DNA of 64,000 nucleotides from Plantactinospora sp. BC1 (GTDB lineage Bacteria; Actinomycetota; Actinomycetes; Mycobacteriales; Micromonosporaceae). Every line of letters starts with the position of its first letter. Within the stretch, counting starts at the first letter, position 1. Below the pieces are notes generated by a model. That model was not told the origin of the DNA. It did not search any database and worked only from the letters and a program-made list of their open reading frames with translations. Below, in pieces: positions 7,034 through 14,571 of the stretch. The stretch is taken from positions 2,728,001 through 2,792,000 of the forward strand of contig NZ_CP028158.1 of NCBI RefSeq assembly GCF_003030345.1, in the 5' to 3' direction. The translations under genes and the position numbers were made by a program.

Positions 7034-8072
7034 CCGGCGGTCCCTGGCGGGCTGCGCCCTCACCCTCGCCGTACTCGTGCTGGCGGGAGCGCCCGGCGCC
7101 GCCGCCGACCCGTCCCCACCGGCCGCGTCCACGGCCCCGCAGGTAGGGGTGAGCGTCCGGCTGCTCGACGCGCCGGTGAACCGGCGCGAGGACAGCCGCG
7201 CCTACCACTACATCGTCGACCACGTGAAGCCTGGCACCACGGTCCGCCGCCGGATCGTCGTCTCCAGCGCCTCGGAGATCCGCCGCGAGGTCGCCGTCTA
7301 TCCGGCGGCGGCCACCGTCGACAAGGCCACCTGGGTCGTCGCCCCCGATCGGACCGCGAACGAGCTGTCCAGTTGGGTGACCGTGGACCGCAACCGCCTC
7401 GACCTCGATCCCGACGAACGGGCGACGGTGTGGACCACGATCAGGGTCCCCGAGGACGCCGCGGCCGGGGAACGCTATGCCGTGCTCTGGGCGCAGACCG
7501 CCGGTCTCGCCGACTCCACCGTGCGGCACATCGGCCGGGCCGGGATCCGGATCTACCTCTCCGTCGGTCCCGGGGGCGAACCAGCGTCCGACTTCACCAT
7601 CACCGACCTGACCGGCACCCGGGCCCCCGACGGCACCGCCACGCTCACCGCCTCGGTGACCAACACCGGCAAGCGGGCCCTCGACCTCGACGGCACACTC
7701 CAGCTCAAGGACGGACCGGACAACCTCAACAGTGGCCCGTTCAAGGTCGAGGCACCCACCCTCGCCCTCGGCGCCACCGCGACCGTGCAGGTGCCGATCG
7801 GCCGGAACACCCCGGACGGCCCGTGGACCGCCAAGCTGGAACTGGCCAGCGGCTGGACCAGGCGTACCGCCACCGGCCAGGTGACCTTCGCCCGTCCCGG
7901 CGCCGTGGCCAAACCGGCCGACCGGAGCCGTACCGTCCTGCTCGCCGGCCTGGCCGGGTCCGCGATCGTGCTGGCCCTGCTCGTCGGCTACGCCGTCCAC
8001 CAGCGCCGGCACGGCGACCGGCCGGTGACGCTCCGGACCCGGGTCCTGGCCCGGCACGCCTCCCGGAAGTAG
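7023..8072 (+). CDS. WxLIP-like (DUF916) membrane-anchored surface protein
   Basis: The first ~150 mature residues (SVRLLDAP, HVKPGTTVRRRIVVSS, then WVTVDRNRLDLDPDERATV and the turn PEDAAAGERYAVLWAQT) match the WxL-interacting-protein peptidoglycan-binding domain. A second Ig-like domain follows (DFTITDLTGT to the GWTRRTATGQVTF strand), then one transmembrane helix (TVLLAGLAGSAIVLALLVGY) and a basic tail. A standard GTG at 7077 would remove the signal peptide; codons from 7023 read LCRNRRSLAGCALTLAVLVL, a perfect one, so I place the start at CTG 7023 (or ATT 7020), inside the preceding gene, translationally coupled. In low-GC Gram-positives such proteins anchor WxL proteins; the two upstream genes are the likely partners. 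Confidence 0.7.
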   Translation: MCRNRRSLAGCALTLAVLVLAGAPGAAADPSPPAASTAPQVGVSVRLLDAPVNRREDSRAYHYIVDHVKPGTTVRRRIVVSSASEIRREVAVYPAAATVDKATWVVAPDRTANELSSWVTVDRNRLDLDPDERATVWTTIRVPEDAAAGERYAVLWAQTAGLADSTVRHIGRAGIRIYLSVGPGGEPASDFTITDLTGTRAPDGTATLTASVTNTGKRALDLDGTLQLKDGPDNLNSGPFKVEAPTLALGATATVQVPIGRNTPDGPWTAKLELASGWTRRTATGQVTFARPGAVAKPADRSRTVLLAGLAGSAIVLALLVGYAVHQRRHGDRPVTLRTRVLARHASRK

Positions 8073-8146
8073 CCGCCACCACCGGGCCACCGCCTCCGCA
8101 CCGCCCTGCGGCGCCGGCAATCCCGGCGCGGCGCGACCGCCATGAC

Positions 8147-8242
8147 CCGAGGAGTACGACGATCTGAGGAACGACAACCGCGGAGTACGACAATCCACGG
8201 CGCGACGGTCCGCGGAACGACGATCCGAGGAGTACGACGATG
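8147..8242 (+). repeat. tandem array of ribosome-binding-site-like units
   Basis: Six degenerate 15-17 nt copies of CCGAGGAGTACGACGAT run head to tail; the last contains the GAGGAG Shine-Dalgarno and the ATG of the phosphoesterase gene at 8240. Copies 1 and 6 are nearly identical; the middle ones vary at the GAGGAG core (GAGGAA, GCGGAG, GGCGCG, GCGGAA). Confidence 0.75.
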
Positions 8243-10093
8243 GAACAGAACCCGAGCCGGCGCGGGTTCCTCCAGGGCGCCGGACTGGTCGGGGCCGGGA
8301 TGGTCAGCGGCGTCACCACCGGGGCGCTGCTGCCGGCCGCCACCCTCGCCTGGCAGCGGGTCGACGCCGACGAGCCGGCTCCGGACACCGGCTCGCCCCG
8401 GTTCACCCTCGCCGTCATCCCGGACACCCAGTACCTCTTCGACGGCGAGCGGGGCGACAGCGCGCCGCTCGCCGCGACGCTGCGCTGGCTCGTGGCGCAC
8501 CGGGCGGAGCGGAACATCGTCCTCACCGCCCACCTCGGCGACATCGTCGAGAACGGAGCCGCCGCCGAGCTGGCCGAGGCGGGCCGGGTCTTCGGGATCC
8601 TCGACCGACACCGGATGCCGTACAGCGTGCTGGCCGGCAACCACGACGTCGACGCCTCCACCACCGACCAGCGTGGACCGAGCCCCTACCTGGAGGTCTT
8701 CGGACCGCACCGGTCATGCCGGCTGCCGACGTACGGCGGCGGCACGCCGGACGGCTACAACACGTACCACGTCTTCACCGCCGCCGGACGCGAGTGGCTG
8801 CTGCTGGCGCTGGACTGGCGACCGTCGGACGCCACGCTCGACTGGGCGCGGTCGGTGCTGGCGGCGCATCCGACCAGCCCGGCGATCCTGACCACCCACG
8901 ACCTGGCCGACGCCGACCACGCCGGTGCCACCTGGCTCTCCGGGCACGGCCAGCGGCTCTGGGACCGGCTCGTCAGGGACAGTGACCAGATCTTCCTCAC
9001 CCTCAACGGGCACTACTGGCCGCCGGGACGCACCGTGCTGCGCAACAGCGCCGGCCGGGACGTGCAGGTGCACATCGCCAACTACCAGGACCGCTACTAC
9101 GGCGGCGGCGGGATGCTCCGGCTCTACTCGTTCGACCTGGCCCGGAACACGATCGACGTCGAGACGCTCTCGCCGTGGATCCTCGGCCAGCCGGCGCAGC
9201 GGCGCAATGTGCTGGCCCGGCGGGAGGTCGAGCTGACCGACCCGGCCAACCGGTTCAGCCTGGCGATCGACTTCGCCGACCGGTTCGCCGGCTTCGCCCC
9301 GGTCGCCCGCCGCGCACCGCGCGGGCCGGCCGCCGTGGTCGGTGACGGCGTCGTCGCGTACTGGCGGTTCGACCAGGGGCGGGACGGTGCGGCGGTACCG
9401 GACGGCCACCGAATCGAGGATCTCTCCGGCCGGGGCAACCACCTGACCCGGCTCAGCCTGCCCGGTGGCCGGCCGGAGGCGCTGCGCTGGTCGACCGAGC
9501 ACCACGACGACCAGCCGGCACACGCCAGCCTCTTCTTCTCCGGCGGCCGGCAGGCGACCCCGGGCGGCTGTCTGGGTACGGTCGACGGTGCGCCGCTGAA
9601 CACGGCGACGTTCGGGCACGGCTACACGATCGAGGCGTTCGTGAAGCTGCCGGCCGACGTCCGGCAGATCGGCTCGGCCGGGATGGGCATCCTCAGCCGG
9701 TACGGCACCGGCCGGGACGCCGGCAAGACCGGGGCCGACCCGGCGGAGCCGACCGCGCTGCTGGGGCTCTCCGCCGGGATGGCGCTGAAGTGGGCCGTCT
9801 TCCCGGTCGAACTGGACGGCATCGTCGCCAACTGGGGGCACGAGCTGACCGCCGGGGAATGGTTCCACGTCGCGGTGGTGAACGACGGCCGGCTCAGCAC
9901 CCTCTACGTCGACGGCGCACGGCTGCTCCGCAACCCCTCCGTCGCGGCGTCCGGGCTGGCCGCCTCGGGCGACTCGTGGCTGGTCGGGGCGGACCACCGC
10001 GACCGGATTCTGCGGCCGGGCTTCTACGGGTGGATCGGCGACATTCGGATCGCCGACCGTCCGCTGCCGGTCGACCGCTTCCTCCGGGCCTGA
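8240..10093 (+). CDS. Tat-exported metallophosphoesterase with C-terminal LamG domain
   Basis: 617 residues. N terminus SRRGFLQGAG is a twin-arginine signal. The calcineurin-like phosphoesterase domain (about residues 55-320) shows the ordered metal ligands: VIPDTQY, HLGDIVENG, AGNHDVD, TTHD and NGHYW. After a linker, residues ~370-617 form a concanavalin/LamG-like beta sandwich starting VVAYWRFDQG and ending YGWIGDIRIADRPL, a likely carbohydrate-binding module. The enzyme would act outside the membrane on a phosphoester substrate that cannot be named from sequence. The start is fixed by the repeat-embedded Shine-Dalgarno. It follows the WxL-like surface genes on the same strand, separated by 167 nt, and ends at a strong hairpin. 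Confidence 0.85.
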   Translation: MEQNPSRRGFLQGAGLVGAGMVSGVTTGALLPAATLAWQRVDADEPAPDTGSPRFTLAVIPDTQYLFDGERGDSAPLAATLRWLVAHRAERNIVLTAHLGDIVENGAAAELAEAGRVFGILDRHRMPYSVLAGNHDVDASTTDQRGPSPYLEVFGPHRSCRLPTYGGGTPDGYNTYHVFTAAGREWLLLALDWRPSDATLDWARSVLAAHPTSPAILTTHDLADADHAGATWLSGHGQRLWDRLVRDSDQIFLTLNGHYWPPGRTVLRNSAGRDVQVHIANYQDRYYGGGGMLRLYSFDLARNTIDVETLSPWILGQPAQRRNVLARREVELTDPANRFSLAIDFADRFAGFAPVARRAPRGPAAVVGDGVVAYWRFDQGRDGAAVPDGHRIEDLSGRGNHLTRLSLPGGRPEALRWSTEHHDDQPAHASLFFSGGRQATPGGCLGTVDGAPLNTATFGHGYTIEAFVKLPADVRQIGSAGMGILSRYGTGRDAGKTGADPAEPTALLGLSAGMALKWAVFPVELDGIVANWGHELTAGEWFHVAVVNDGRLSTLYVDGARLLRNPSVAASGLAASGDSWLVGADHRDRILRPGFYGWIGDIRIADRPLPVDRFLRA

Positions 10094-10133
10094 CCGCCCC
10101 GCCGTCCGTTCCGCTCTCCCACCGGCGGGGCGG
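10094..10133. terminator. hairpin terminator between convergent genes
   Basis: Perfect 11 bp inverted repeat CCGCCCCGCCG / CGGCGGGGCGG with an 18 nt loop, starting right after the phosphoesterase stop. No U-tract, as is common at high GC; it can serve both strands. Confidence 0.6.
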
Positions 10134-10184
10134 CCGATATTGGTTCGAGTATCAGACCAGCTCGCGGGGGTGGGCCGGGACCGG

Positions 10185-11066
10185 TCAGCCGGCCCGCAGG
10201 GCCTCGACGGCGGTCCGGGCCGCCTCGCCGATCGCCAGGTCGACGTCGATCCGGCGGGTGGCCAGCCGCCGGGTCCGGGCGAAGACCGCGATCGCGTACC
10301 GGCCGCCGTCCGGATACTCCGCGACCCCGGCCTCGGCGTGCAGGCCGGGCAGGGTGCCGGTCTTCGCGGCCACCCGTACCCCGGGCGGGAAGCCGGAGGC
10401 GATCCGGGTCCAGAAGAGCTGCCGGCCCATGAGTTCCCGGACCAGCGCACCCGCCGGGGCCGGGCCCGCCTCGTCCCGCCAGATCAGCCCGAGCAGCCGG
10501 GTGACGTCCCGGGCCGTGCTGGAGGTGGTCCGCTCCGGGTCGTGCACCCGCATCGCCCGGATCCGCTCCTCCGGCAGCAGCGGGAAGATCTGGGCGAACT
10601 CGGCGTCGTCCCGCGCGCCGACGTCGGCGTACATCGACTCCAGGAGTTGCCGGGGCCCGCCGAGAATCCGGGTGCGGGTCAGCCCCAGCTCGGCCGCGAG
10701 CAGCGGCAGCACGTCCGGGCCGACCCGGCGCAGCAGCAGGTCGGCGGCGCTGTTGTCGGTGACCGTCATCGCGAAGTACGCCAGGTCGCGCAGCGACACC
10801 TCGACGTCGTCGGCGCAGCCGGCCGTACCCCAGCCGCCCAACCGGTCCTCGGCGCGCACCACCACCCGCTCGGTCGGGTCGAGCTGCCCGGCGGCGGCCT
10901 GCCGGGCGAACTCCAGGACCAGCAGGATCTTGAAGATCGAGGCGAGCACCACCTGGTCGTCGGCGCCGACGCCCAGCTCGGCCCCGCCGTCGATGTCGGT
11001 GACGTGCAGCCGGGCGTCGACTCCCACCTCGTCGAATATCCCGGTGATGGCTTCCAGGGTCGGCAC
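10185..11066 (-). CDS. class A beta-lactamase-like serine hydrolase
   Basis: 293 residues without a signal peptide, so probably cytosolic. The penicillin-recognising fold motifs are in order: SIFK (S43, K46), TDN at 103-105 and KTG at 235-237. The omega-loop motif ExxLN, which supplies the deacylating Glu of true class A beta-lactamases, is not found between TDN and KTG. An esterase, transpeptidase-like or unknown amide hydrolase role is therefore as likely as antibiotic hydrolysis. It is divergently transcribed from a LysR-type gene 59 nt away, an arrangement like ampC-ampR, but that regulator is interrupted by a nonsense codon. Confidence 0.75.
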   Translation of the reverse strand: MPTLEAITGIFDEVGVDARLHVTDIDGGAELGVGADDQVVLASIFKILLVLEFARQAAAGQLDPTERVVVRAEDRLGGWGTAGCADDVEVSLRDLAYFAMTVTDNSAADLLLRRVGPDVLPLLAAELGLTRTRILGGPRQLLESMYADVGARDDAEFAQIFPLLPEERIRAMRVHDPERTTSSTARDVTRLLGLIWRDEAGPAPAGALVRELMGRQLFWTRIASGFPPGVRVAAKTGTLPGLHAEAGVAEYPDGGRYAIAVFARTRRLATRRIDVDLAIGEAARTAVEALRAG

Positions 11067-11098
11067 CTGGCGACGATAGCCGGCCGGCGGGCGGCTCC

Positions 11099-11116
11099 GA
11101 TATCCGAACTCATATC
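11099..11116. promoter_or_regulatory. candidate LysR operator GATAT-N8-ATATC
   Basis: Perfect 5 bp inverted repeat in the 59 nt divergent intergenic region, unusually A+T-rich for this genome, and of the dyad type (T-N11-A) bound by LysR regulators. It sits 9 nt before the LysR start codon. Confidence 0.45.
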
Positions 11117-11125
11117 ATCGGCCGG

Positions 11126-12100
11126 GTGGACCTGGCCCGGCACCTGCGGCAGTTCGTCGTGGTGGCCGAGGAGCTGCACTTCGGCCGGGCCGCCGAGATC
11201 CTCGGCATCGCCCAGCCGCCGCTGAGCCAGTCGATCCAGCGGCTGGAGCGGGAACTCGGCGTCGTGCTCTTCGACCGCTCCCGGCGCCAGATCAGCCTGA
11301 CCACCGCCGGGCAACTCCTGCTGGCCGAGGCGCCGACCCTGCTCGCCGCCGAGGAACGCATCCGGATCGTGATGCGCAAGGCCCGGGACGGCGAGATCGG
11401 GACGTTGCGGGCCGGGGTACCGCCGGAGACCCCGGCCGTCACGCTTTAGGCGCTGCTGGCCGGGATGGCCGACCGGGCACCCGGGCTCGACGTGGACCTG
11501 CACGAGCTGACCAGCGCGGAGCAGCTGCGGATGCTCGCCGAGGCCCGCCTCGACGTCGGGCTGGTGCACCATCCGGTCCGGGGCGAGGGGCTGCGGGTCG
11601 GGCCGGCCGTCGAGGTCCGGTTGGGAGTACTGCTGCCGCGTGCCTCGCCGCTGGCCCAGCTGCGGGAGGTGACCCTGGCCGACCTCGCCGGGTACGACCT
11701 GGCGATCTTTCCTCGGGCCACCGCGCCGGACTGGCACGACCAGGTTCTCGACGTCTGCCGCCGGCACGGCTTCACGCCCCGGCGGGTCCGGCACGCCGGC
11801 AACCCCGAGTTCCTGTTGGCTCTGGTGCTCGCCCGGGGGTGCGTGGCGTTCGAGCCGGAGTCGACGGCCCGCCGGGAGCCGCGGGTCGCCTGGCGGCCGT
11901 TGACCGAACCGGTGTTGCGGCGCCGCACCTCGGCGGTCTGGCCGGACCGGGCGGCGCATCCGGCCGCGTCGACCTTCGCCGAGACCGCCGCCGAGATCCT
12001 CGCCGGCCCGGCACCGGCCGCCCCGACCGTGCTGCGGCCGGGCCAGCCCCGACCGTGGTCGGTGGTCTATCCACCGGACGACTTTCCCGAACGCGCCTGA
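11126..12100 (+). pseudogene. LysR-family regulator interrupted by an in-frame TAG
   Basis: GTG 11126 opens a typical LysR protein: winged HTH (LRQFVVVAEELHFGRAAEIL and AQPPLSQSIQRLERELG) followed by the linker helix. At 11447-11449 a TAG stops translation after 107 codons, but the same frame continues as ALLAGMADRAPGLDVDLHE with a full substrate-binding domain to 12100 (324 codons in all). A single CAG-to-TAG change would explain it. The truncated product would retain the DNA-binding domain. Either a recent pseudogene, a sequencing error, or readthrough. Its divergent neighbour is the beta-lactamase-like gene, its presumed target. Confidence 0.8.
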
Positions 12101-12172
12101 CAGTGGCCGGGCCGACGGGGGCGCTCGGTAGAGTGACCGGTCGTCCCGGCCCCGTACCCCCGGAAGGTGCGC

Positions 12173-12886
12173 ATGACGGTGTCTGCCCAGCGGGCCCGAC
12201 GGTGGCGGCAGATCCTCTTCGAGCTGCGGCCCGCGCTTCCCGGCGAGTGGTCGGTCCGGGGCACCGGGCTGGGCATGTCGCTGGTCCGGGAGCCGCTGGA
12301 CTGGGCACTCCGCTGGATCGGCTACTCCGGTTCGCCGAGCCGGCCCGTGGGGTGGGTCGGCGCCGGGGTGCAGCCGCTGGTGACGCCGCCGCTCGGCTTC
12401 GGCCTGACGTACGGCATCCGGATGGACGAGGTCCGCTCCGGTCCGCGTACCGTCGACCTGCTCGCCGACGACGCGGCCGACGCCATCCGGCGGTTCGTAC
12501 TGGACGCGGGCCTGCCGGAGATCGACGCCTGGCCGGCCGAGCGTCTCGCCGAGGTGGCCGAGCGGGACTTCGCCCAGGATCCGCACCGGCGCGGCAAGCA
12601 CTGGGACCACCTACCCGGCTGGCGGGTGGTCACCGGCAGTGGATCACCTGTCGAACCCGCCGAGCAGCTCGCCGCGCTGTGCCGGCAGAAGGCCGGTACG
12701 GCTTCCGGCCGGGGCGGCCGGCGGCTGGCGGAACGGGGCACCTTCTACGAGCGGCTCTGCGAGCAATGGCACGAGGGCGGATCCGGGGCGGCGCTGCGGC
12801 TGCTAGCCGAGCAGCGTGACCAGGCGCTCGGCAGCTGGAAGCTCGACCGGTTGGCCACCGCGCCGCGCCCCGACCCCGCTCCGTGA
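12173..12886 (+). CDS. hypothetical protein, 237 aa
   Basis: ATG 12173 is preferred over GTG 12167 because the GGAAGG ribosome-binding site overlaps the latter. A TAGAGT hexamer at 12129-12134 is a plausible -10. The protein is soluble, rich in Arg and Trp, starting with a basic helix (SAQRARRWRQILFELRPAL), with no motif I can assign. No membrane segments. It stands alone between the broken LysR gene and a GNAT acetyltransferase. Confidence 0.65.
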   Translation: MTVSAQRARRWRQILFELRPALPGEWSVRGTGLGMSLVREPLDWALRWIGYSGSPSRPVGWVGAGVQPLVTPPLGFGLTYGIRMDEVRSGPRTVDLLADDAADAIRRFVLDAGLPEIDAWPAERLAEVAERDFAQDPHRRGKHWDHLPGWRVVTGSGSPVEPAEQLAALCRQKAGTASGRGGRRLAERGTFYERLCEQWHEGGSGAALRLLAEQRDQALGSWKLDRLATAPRPDPAP

Positions 12887-13072
12887 GTCGACGTCCCGTC
12901 CTGCCGCCCGGCGGCGTTTCCCGCGCGGTAGAAAGCGGGAACCGCAGCGCCCGCCACCGGGCGCGGGTGCGCCGAGGCGGCGAGCCGGCGGCCACCGGCG
13001 GTGGTTTCCGGCGGGATCGTCGCCCCGACCGGCTTGAATGGCGGAGAGCGACGAGCGGAAAGGTGGGGTGAC

Positions 13073-13594
13073 GTGGCCGGAGGAGCGGATCGGGTCCGGA
13101 TCGAGCCGTGGAGCGAGGGTGACCTCGACCTGCTCCGCCGGATCAACATCCCGGAGATGAAGCGGCACCTGGGCGGCCCGGAGACCGAGGAGCAGGTCCT
13201 CGCCCGGCACGAGCGGTACCTCCGGTTCGGCGGTGGCAGGCAGGGGTGCATGTTCCGGGTGGTCGCCCTGCCGGACGGGGTTGCGGTCGGCAGCGTCGGC
13301 TACTGGGAACGGGACTGGCACGGCGAGCCGGTCTACGAGATCGGCTGGAGCATCCTGCCGGAACACCAGGGCAGAGGGCTGGCCACGGCGGCGCTGCTGG
13401 CCGTCGTCGACGAGGCCCGCGCGCGGCGAGACCGCCGGTACGCCCACGCCTATCCCTCGGTCGACAACGCCGCCTCCAACGCGGTCTGCCGTAAGGCCGG
13501 GTTCGAGTTCCGCGGCGAGACCGACTTCGAGTTCCCGAAGGGGCGGCTGATGCGCTCCAACGACTGGCGGCTCGACCTGACTGACCTGAGCTGA
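13073..13594 (+). CDS. GNAT family N-acetyltransferase
   Basis: 173 residues from GTG 13073, which follows an AAAGGTGGGG ribosome-binding site; frames opening further upstream lack coding character. The acetyl-CoA motif A is clear: EIGWSILPEHQGRGLATAAL (Q-x-x-G-x-G/A), followed by the NAASNAVCRKAGF segment typical of motif B. RimJ/RimL-like organisation suggests acetylation of a small molecule or a protein N terminus; the substrate is unknown. The 3' end runs into a short CTGAC-rich repeat. Confidence 0.8.
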   Translation: MAGGADRVRIEPWSEGDLDLLRRINIPEMKRHLGGPETEEQVLARHERYLRFGGGRQGCMFRVVALPDGVAVGSVGYWERDWHGEPVYEIGWSILPEHQGRGLATAALLAVVDEARARRDRRYAHAYPSVDNAASNAVCRKAGFEFRGETDFEFPKGRLMRSNDWRLDLTDLS

Positions 13595-13620
13595 CTGACC
13601 TGACCTGAGCTGACCTGACC
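13574..13620 (+). repeat. short CTGAC/CTGAG repeat at a gene end
   Basis: The final codons of the acetyltransferase and the following 26 nt consist of CTGAC/CTGAG units; the 13-mer GACCTGAGCTGAC occurs at 13583 and 13602. The repeat supplies the last residues LTDLTDLS and repeated TGA stops. Confidence 0.6.
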
Positions 13621-13667
13621 GGAGCCGACCGGCGCTGAGCTTCGGCGCCCCGTCCGGCCGATCCGGG

Positions 13668-13673
13668 TAAAGT
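13668..13673 (+). promoter_or_regulatory. -10 box TAAAGT of a leaderless promoter
   Basis: TAAAGT, 7 nt before ATG 13681, no Shine-Dalgarno. Confidence 0.5.
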
Positions 13674-13680
13674 CCTGTCG

Positions 13681-14088
13681 ATGCATCGTTCCCGGACGTA
13701 CGCGATCATCATCGACACGCCGGAGGGGGAGGTCGACGCCGCCGCCGACTTCTGGTCGGGGGTGTTCGGCACCCCGGCCCGGCCGGAGCCGGGCGAACCG
13801 CAGTTCCAGGTGTTGAGCCGGGCGATTCCCGGGCTCACCACGGCGATCCAGTCCGTCGACGCTCCGGCCCGCTACCACCTCGACATCGAGACGGACGACG
13901 TGCCGGCCGAGGTGGCCCGGCTGATCGCACTCGGCGCCACCGAGGTCGCGACCTGGCTGGAGTGCCACGTGCTCCGGGCACCGGGCGGTCACCTGCTCTG
14001 TGTGATCCCGGTGGCCAGTGATCCCGAACTGTTCCGCTCCGAGGCCCGCACCTGGCCGGACCCGCCGTCCGAACTGGACGGTGCGTAG
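13681..14088 (+). CDS. VOC (glyoxalase/bleomycin-resistance fold) protein
   Basis: 135 residues, one beta-alpha-beta-beta-beta pair typical of vicinal oxygen chelate proteins: AIIIDTPEGEVDAAADFW at the N terminus, the central ARYHLDIETDDVPAEVARL strand-helix, and HVLRAPGGHLLCVIPV at the C terminus. His in YHLD and Glu/His positions near the end could bind a metal, but the set is incomplete, so a binding rather than enzymatic role is possible. Transcribed singly from a leaderless promoter. Confidence 0.75.
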   Translation: MHRSRTYAIIIDTPEGEVDAAADFWSGVFGTPARPEPGEPQFQVLSRAIPGLTTAIQSVDAPARYHLDIETDDVPAEVARLIALGATEVATWLECHVLRAPGGHLLCVIPVASDPELFRSEARTWPDPPSELDGA

Positions 14089-14269
14089 CGGTGGTCGGGC
14101 GCCTGGTGGCGAGCCCGGGGTGGGGGCGGCGCTGGGAGCGGCCGGCGGACGGGGCCGGGCGGCGGGGTTAGAGTCGCCCGCCCGGTGGAACTCGGCGGGC
14201 GGGGCCGGGGGAAGGTCCTGGTCGGGACGAAACCGGTCGCCGCGGTACTTCGCGGTCGAGGAGGAACAG

Positions 14270-14353
14270 ATGTCCAGACGAGTCGCCCGCGTGGACGCCA
14301 AGCCGAGTGACGGCACCGAGCGGGTCTCGGTGCGGCGGGAGGTGACGCTCTGA
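14270..14353 (+). CDS. 27-residue leader peptide coupled to rpmG
   Basis: ATG 14270 follows a strong GAGGAGGAAC ribosome-binding site and encodes a basic peptide beginning [13 protein letters not shown]; its TGA shares one base with the ATG of rpmG (TGATG). rpmG itself has no Shine-Dalgarno of its own, so it should be translated by coupling. The peptide does not resemble ribosomal proteins I know; it may be a regulatory leader or a remnant of a small ribosomal protein. Confidence 0.5.
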   Translation: MSRRVARVDAKPSDGTERVSVRREVTL

Positions 14354-14520
14354 TGGCCCGGCGCAACGACGTACGCCCGATCGTGAAGCTGCGCAGCACC
14401 GGCGGCAGCGGCTACACGTACGTGACCCGGAAGAACCGCCGTAACGACCCGGACCGGCTGGTGGTGCGCAAGTACGACCCGGTGCTCCGCCGGCACGTGG
14501 AGTTCCGCGAGGAGCGCTGA
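14353..14520 (+). CDS. rpmG: 50S ribosomal protein bL33, cysteine-free paralogue
   Basis: 55 residues: [40 protein letters not shown] and the VEFREER ending are diagnostic of L33. The CxxC pairs of the zinc-binding form are replaced (no Cys at all), making this the C-minus version that bacteria use when zinc is scarce. In other actinomycetes such paralogues are under Zur; I looked upstream for a Zur box and saw none, only a TTAGAG hexamer near 14168. Translation appears coupled to the leader peptide. A GC hairpin follows the stop. Confidence 0.9.
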   Translation: MARRNDVRPIVKLRSTGGSGYTYVTRKNRRNDPDRLVVRKYDPVLRRHVEFREER

Positions 14521-14527
14521 CGGCCCG

Positions 14528-14556
14528 GCCGCCCCGGCGCTGTGGGCAGGGGCGGC
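14528..14556. terminator. hairpin after rpmG
   Basis: Inverted repeat GCCGCCCC / GGGGCGGC with 13 nt loop in the 51 nt gap between convergent rpmG and the CGNR gene. Confidence 0.5.
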
Positions 14557-14571
14557 GTCGCCGCGGGACGG

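Noticed and set aside
8147-8242. Possible CRISPR or attachment site in the phosphoesterase leader
   Set aside because: Contiguous degenerate 15-17 nt units without spacers; explained by duplication of the ribosome-binding site.
14088-14270. Zur box expected upstream of the cysteine-free rpmG
   Set aside because: No TGAAAATNATTTTCA-like dyad is visible; the region is almost pure G+C.
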